From contig JAKLEK010000001.1 of the NCBI GenBank assembly GCA_022703115.1, positions 8,827 to 34,956 of the forward strand: a stretch of 26,130 bases of DNA, read 5' to 3'. Source of the stretch: Elusimicrobiota bacterium. GTDB taxonomy: Bacteria > Elusimicrobiota > Elusimicrobia > Elusimicrobiales > UBA9959. The position numbers were made by a program, and so were the translations under genes. The notes under the pieces are model-generated. The model ran no database searches. It saw nothing but the letters and a program-made list of their open reading frames with translations, and was not told the origin of the DNA. Shown one piece after another: positions 22,910-26,130 of this stretch (the stretch's first letter is position 1; the number at the start of each line of letters is the position of its first letter).

Positions 22910-23260
22910 ATGACGTCTCATCGCGTAGGCGGGAAGGATGGCGAGGATATGATAGGAAAAGCGCTTTGCGCGCGGGAATTGGCCGATTACAGGCCCGGCG
23001 CCGTGGTAAGCCGCACTCTGGTGGACAAGAAAGCGGGCACCGTCACGGTCTTCTCTTTCGACAAGGGCCAGGGCTTGAGCGAACATACCGCGCCCTTCGA
23101 CGCAATGGTGCAGGTGATCGACGGCGAGGCTGAAATAGCGATATCCGGCCGGCCCGTCAGGGTCAGGGCCGGGGAGTTCATCATCATGCCCGCTAAAAAG
23201 CCGCATTCCCTGAAGGCGGTCAGGAAGTTCAAGATGATGCTGATCATGATCCGGGCCTGA
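22910..23260 (+). CDS. Small single-domain cupin protein
   Basis: The 116-residue product starts at the ATG at 22910, supported by GGAGGGA just upstream; a TTG at 22883 and an ATG at 22949 are alternatives. The cupin_2 barrel shows Gly-Gln-Gly-Leu-Ser-Glu-His-Thr-Ala-Pro-Phe-Asp-Ala, then Val-Ile-Asp-Gly-Glu-Ala-Glu-Ile. Further on are Val-Arg-Ala-Gly-Glu-Phe-Ile-Ile-Met-Pro and Lys-Pro-His-Ser-Leu-Lys-Ala. Of the classical metal ligands, the first His of motif 1 and the His of motif 2 are clear, while the second His of the HxH pair is Ala. This subfamily is widespread as a stand-alone protein in anaerobes, and its reaction is unknown. Position behind the efflux operon suggests possible co-expression. 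It stops 100 nt before the threonine dehydrogenase gene, which has its own promoter. Confidence 0.85.
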   Translation: MTSHRVGGKDGEDMIGKALCARELADYRPGAVVSRTLVDKKAGTVTVFSFDKGQGLSEHTAPFDAMVQVIDGEAEIAISGRPVRVRAGEFIIMPAKKPHSLKAVRKFKMMLIMIRA

Positions 23261-23279
23261 GCGCGCCGGCGGTGCTTTG

Positions 23280-23308
23280 TTTATACCGGGCTAAATAATC
23301 GGTATAAT
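23280..23308 (+). promoter_or_regulatory. Promoter for the threonine dehydrogenase gene
   Basis: A perfect TATAAT (23303-23308) lies 17 nt behind TTTATA (23280-23285), a moderate -35 match. The start codon is at 23361, leaving a leader of about 45 nt with a GGGAGG ribosome-binding site. Confidence 0.68.
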
Positions 23309-23360
23309 TTCAACGGCGCCGGACTCCGCGGCGCATGTCCGGTAAAGGCAGGGAGGACCT

Positions 23361-24383
23361 ATGAAAGCTCTCGTCAAGAAGGAACGCGCGAAGGGTCTGT
23401 GGATGGAAGAGGTCCCGAAACCCGGGATCAAGGACGACGAGGTCCTCATCAGGATAAAACAGACCGCGATCTGCGGCACGGACGTTCACATATACCAGTG
23501 GGACGAGTGGGCGCAGAAGACGATCCCGGTCCCTATGCACGTCGGCCACGAGTTCGTGGGAGAGATAGCCGGACTGGGAAAGAACGTCCAGGGGCTTGCG
23601 GTCGGAGAACGGGTCTCCGGCGAAGGGCATATAGTGTGCGGCCACTGCCGCAACTGCCGGGCCGGTCACAGACATCTGTGCATAAACACCAAGGGGATAG
23701 GGGTTAACCTGCCGGGCTGCTTCGCCGAGTATCTGGCGATACCCGCCTCGAACGTGTTCCCGGTCCCTGAAGGGGTAGGGGACGACGAAGCTTCCATTCT
23801 GGACCCGCTGGGCAACGCGGTGCACACCGCCCTTTCTTTCGATATGACCGGCGAGGACGTGCTCGTTACGGGGGCCGGTCCGATCGGCATAATGGCCGCG
23901 GTGATAGCCGGGCACATAGGCGCCAGGCATGTCGTGATAACGGACGTGAACGAATACAGGATGGACCTGGCAAGGAAACTCGGCGTAAAGAACGTAGTGG
24001 ACGCCAGGAAGGAAAAACTGTCCGATGTCATGCGCCGCCTCGGGATGACCGAGGGTTTCGACGTCGGTCTGGAGATGTCCGGCAACGCCCAGGCTTTCAA
24101 CGATATGATACAGGCGGTCAAGATGGGCGCCAAGATAGCGCTTCTGGGTATTCTGCCGCCTAATACCACCATACCCTGGAACCAGGTCATATTCAAGGCG
24201 CTGTTCCTTAAGGGTATATACGGACGCGAGATGTTCGAGACCTGGTACAAGATGTGCGCCATGCTCACAAGCGGACTGGATATAAAGCCGATCATAACGC
24301 ACAGGTTCCCGGCCGAACGGTTCAAGGAGGGCTTCGAGGTAATGTCCTCGGGGCGTTCCGGAAAGGTCATCCTGACCTGGTGA
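23361..24383 (+). CDS. tdh: L-threonine 3-dehydrogenase (zinc, NAD-dependent)
   Basis: The 340-residue product is a zinc-dependent medium-chain dehydrogenase. The catalytic zinc site is Cys38-Gly-Thr40 and Gly-His63-Glu64. The structural zinc site is Cys93, Cys96, Cys99 and Cys107. The NAD-binding loop is Gly171-Ala-Gly-Pro-Ile-Gly176, followed by the acidic end of the second strand (Thr-Asp-Val-Asn). From memory the zinc-ligand numbers and the length agree with E. coli Tdh (341 residues). It oxidises L-threonine to 2-amino-3-oxobutyrate in the cytosol. The usual partner, 2-amino-3-ketobutyrate CoA-ligase (kbl), is not in this window. A sorbitol- or butanediol-type dehydrogenase is the main alternative, but the exact spacing of the cysteines and the Asp-Val-His-Ile-Tyr-Gln-Trp-Asp-Glu-Trp segment favour Tdh. 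It has its own promoter. Confidence 0.92.
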   Translation: MKALVKKERAKGLWMEEVPKPGIKDDEVLIRIKQTAICGTDVHIYQWDEWAQKTIPVPMHVGHEFVGEIAGLGKNVQGLAVGERVSGEGHIVCGHCRNCRAGHRHLCINTKGIGVNLPGCFAEYLAIPASNVFPVPEGVGDDEASILDPLGNAVHTALSFDMTGEDVLVTGAGPIGIMAAVIAGHIGARHVVITDVNEYRMDLARKLGVKNVVDARKEKLSDVMRRLGMTEGFDVGLEMSGNAQAFNDMIQAVKMGAKIALLGILPPNTTIPWNQVIFKALFLKGIYGREMFETWYKMCAMLTSGLDIKPIITHRFPAERFKEGFEVMSSGRSGKVILTW

Positions 24384-24449
24384 CCGGTTCCAGCCGCCGG
24401 TATCCGGGGGGAAGGTCCCGGGGACTTCGGACGGACCCGGCGCGGGGAT

Positions 24450-25691
24450 ATGCCTATGCGCAGAACCATATATAGCGGACAACTGCTGGCCCTCGCGGCC
24501 GCTCTATGCCTTTCCGGCTGCGGAAAAGCCGGGGAAAAGGCCTCCGAATATTACATCTCCCAGGCCCGCAAGCCTCTGGAGCTGCGGGAACCTTCCCGCT
24601 CCGATATGGAGAGCGCCTACGCCGCCCTGGCGAAAAGCCTGAAGTACGCGCCGGGTTCCGTCCGGGTCCTGGAGGTCCTGCGCGCTCTTACCGAGAAAGC
24701 GGGGAAGTCCGGTTTCACGGAAGGGGCCGACCGGGAGATGGCGATACTGAGGGGGGTGCTGCGCGAATCCCCTCTGAACTGGCCTTTCTACGCCGCCGCG
24801 ATCGACCAGCTTTCCATCCGCGGAGATCTCTATGCGATGAACGAGCTGGCCGCCGGACTGGAGTCCGCCGGCGCGTCCGAGGGCGCGCAGATGTACGAGA
24901 TCTCCATGGGCCTCGCGCTGTGCTACGCTTCCATGGCGCCCTGGATAGAGTCGCAGGGCTATCTGAGCCTCAACAAAGCTCCGGAAACCCTGGTGGAAAA
25001 AGCCAGGGAGTACGTGCGCGTCAGAAAACGCGCCGAGGAAATGAGGGCTTATCTGGTCAAGTCCGATTCGGTGGACGATACCCGCAGGAGACTGGTCCCG
25101 GATGCCCTGCGCGTCCCCGCCGAGGTGGCGCTCGCCGATATGGACTCCGGCCGGGAGGAGGCAGAGCGCATATACGCTTCGGTGTCAAGGATGGACTCGG
25201 ACCCGTCTTTCCTGAAAGCGGTGGAGCTGACCGTGCGCGGGAACGGGGCACTGATGAAAAAGGATTATTCCGGCGCGCGCGCCTTCTACAGAAGCGCCAT
25301 ACAGAACCGTCCCGATTTTCTGGACGCCAGGAAGCAGCTGGTTGAAGTGGATTTTCAAGAAGGCGCGGCGCTGGCACTTACCGGCCGCGGACTCAAGGCG
25401 GGCAAACGTTCCTTGTATGACGCTTACTCCGGTTCCGCGGACGTGATAAAGGCGGCCGGGGAACTGCGCAACTGGATGCCGTTCGTGACCAGGGAGAAGT
25501 TCCTGGCCGACGCTTATTCCATCCGCGCGGCGGCCATCGCGGCCCTTAAGGCCGTTAACGGGATCCGTCCCAGGGACCAGGCCCGGCTGGCCGGCGAGTT
25601 CAAAGCGGCCCTGGACGAAGCCGTGCGTCTCAATCCCCAGAGCAAGCTGGCCCGCGACCTGCTGGAAAGATACTCGAAAGAAGGATTTTGA
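24450..25691 (+). CDS. TPR-like lipoprotein, function unknown
   Basis: The 413-residue product starts with a lipoprotein signal: Arg-Arg, an Ala/Leu-rich core and the lipobox Leu-Ser-Gly-Cys, with Cys24 as the lipidated residue. A second ATG at 24456 is an equally plausible start and does not change the mature protein. The rest is helical with degenerate TPR-like repeats. Examples are Ala-Tyr-Ala-Ala-Leu-Ala-Lys-Ser-Leu-Lys-Tyr-Ala-Pro-Gly-Ser near 54-68, Lys-Lys-Asp-Tyr-Ser-Gly-Ala-Arg-Ala-Phe-Tyr-Arg-Ser-Ala-Ile-Gln-Asn-Arg-Pro in the second half, and a final Ala-Val-Arg-Leu-Asn-Pro-Gln-Ser-Lys. No catalytic motif is seen; a scaffold role at the inner face of an envelope membrane is likely. 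Its stop is directly followed by the next gene, so the two form a transcription unit. Confidence 0.85.
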   Translation: MPMRRTIYSGQLLALAAALCLSGCGKAGEKASEYYISQARKPLELREPSRSDMESAYAALAKSLKYAPGSVRVLEVLRALTEKAGKSGFTEGADREMAILRGVLRESPLNWPFYAAAIDQLSIRGDLYAMNELAAGLESAGASEGAQMYEISMGLALCYASMAPWIESQGYLSLNKAPETLVEKAREYVRVRKRAEEMRAYLVKSDSVDDTRRRLVPDALRVPAEVALADMDSGREEAERIYASVSRMDSDPSFLKAVELTVRGNGALMKKDYSGARAFYRSAIQNRPDFLDARKQLVEVDFQEGAALALTGRGLKAGKRSLYDAYSGSADVIKAAGELRNWMPFVTREKFLADAYSIRAAAIAALKAVNGIRPRDQARLAGEFKAALDEAVRLNPQSKLARDLLERYSKEGF

Positions 25692-26130
25692 TTGACCAAA
25701 GGACAGGGACCCAGGTTCGGCCGGAAGCCGGAGGCTGAGGCCGCGGATCGCGCCGGATGCCCCCGCCGGTACGCTCTGGCGGCCGCTCTGGCCTGTCTCT
25801 GTTCGTTCGCCCTCTCCTCTCCGGCCTCCTCCCAGGGAGATGTCGGCGGTTCCACCGTAACGGCCCGCGTCCGGCAGGACGGGAGCCCGCTCATACTGAC
25901 CCTTGCCAGGGACCGGCGGGATTCCAAAATATCCGTGGATTATTCGGTGCGATGGGATTTTTCCGACCTGGCCTCTTTCCGTCCCGGACTGAAGATGCTC
26001 TCGGCGGGGCTGTCCGCGCCGATCCCGGTGATCAGCAGGCCGGTGCGAGGCGTCTCGGGCCAGGCCTGGCCCGCGATCCCGGTGAGGGTGTTGCTCAGGG
26101 TCTCGGTCAAGGCAACCGGTTGGGCCACGA
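25692..26130 (+). CDS. Start of a secreted protein of unknown function (cut by window end)
   Basis: A frame opens at a TTG at 25692, immediately after the TGA of the lipoprotein gene and about 7 nt after AAGGA, and remains open to the end of the window (146 residues visible). After a hydrophilic stretch of about 27 residues comes a hydrophobic signal-like segment (Tyr-Ala-Leu-Ala-Ala-Ala-Leu-Ala-Cys-Leu-Cys) ending in Pro-Ala-Ser-Ser-Gln-Gly. The mature part starts with strand-like Val-Thr-Ala-Arg-Val-Arg-Gln-Asp-Gly and Ser-Val-Asp-Tyr-Ser-Val-Arg-Trp-Asp-Phe. Zero spacing and the shared envelope destination suggest that it works with the lipoprotein. The family was not recognised. The unusual TTG start is inferred from context; a later start is possible. 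Confidence 0.6.
   Translation, partial: MTKGQGPRFGRKPEAEAADRAGCPRRYALAAALACLCSFALSSPASSQGDVGGSTVTARVRQDGSPLILTLARDRRDSKISVDYSVRWDFSDLASFRPGLKMLSAGLSAPIPVISRPVRGVSGQAWPAIPVRVLLRVSVKATGWAT

Noticed and set aside
23261..23282. Terminator after the cupin gene
   Set aside because: A GC-rich inverted stretch is followed by TTTGTTT, but the stem has no clean continuous pairing, so it was not called.

Overview
The window looks like a piece of chromosome from a GC-rich bacterium with an outer membrane. The membrane is implied by a TolC-type channel, a PorV/PorQ-like outer-membrane barrel, a lipoprotein and an L,D-transpeptidase-like enzyme. The mix of PorV-like barrels, fibronectin-III proteins with a Por-type C-terminal domain, many secreted TPR proteins and butyrate kinase/phosphotransbutyrylase suggests an Elusimicrobiota-like or neighbouring lineage. 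That placement is inference; there is no rRNA or marker gene here to prove it. Coding density is high. No tRNA, rRNA, CRISPR, transposase, integrase or phage gene was recognised.

Layout. 1-1553: the 3' end of an M29 aminopeptidase, then a 12-helix transporter resembling NTP/NDP carriers. 1479-6169, minus strand: a very large surface protein (ten fibronectin-III-like repeats, a ZU5-like domain and a Por-type C-terminal domain) translationally coupled to a PorV/PorQ-like barrel. 6267-10228: a promoter, a secreted beta-propeller-like protein, butyrate kinase, phosphate butyryltransferase and a SEC-C zinc-motif protein, closed by a strong terminator. 10243-13028: a promoter and a large receptor-like protein with exported TPR repeats, one membrane helix and a cytoplasmic Ser/Thr kinase.

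13029-15258 is the unusual part. A secreted TPR protein is flanked by two non-coding spacers full of hairpins. The first holds a regular four-unit tandem array with a 46-47 nt period, in which every unit folds into a stem-loop with its own tip. The second holds a roughly 385-nt block closed by a 21-pair stem and packed with nested hairpins; it is either a structured RNA or a small non-autonomous mobile element. Next comes an L,D-transpeptidase-like gene whose leader can form three mutually exclusive stems.

16149-22861 is a complete efflux operon: TetR repressor, TolC-like channel, short HlyD-like adaptor, two ABC ATPases and two ABC-2 permeases. Several of its genes overlap by 4 nt. It is driven by a consensus promoter (TTGACA, 17 nt, TATAAT) whose -10 box straddles two abutting palindromic operators. 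The window ends with a cupin, a zinc-dependent L-threonine dehydrogenase under its own promoter, a TPR lipoprotein and the start of another secreted protein.
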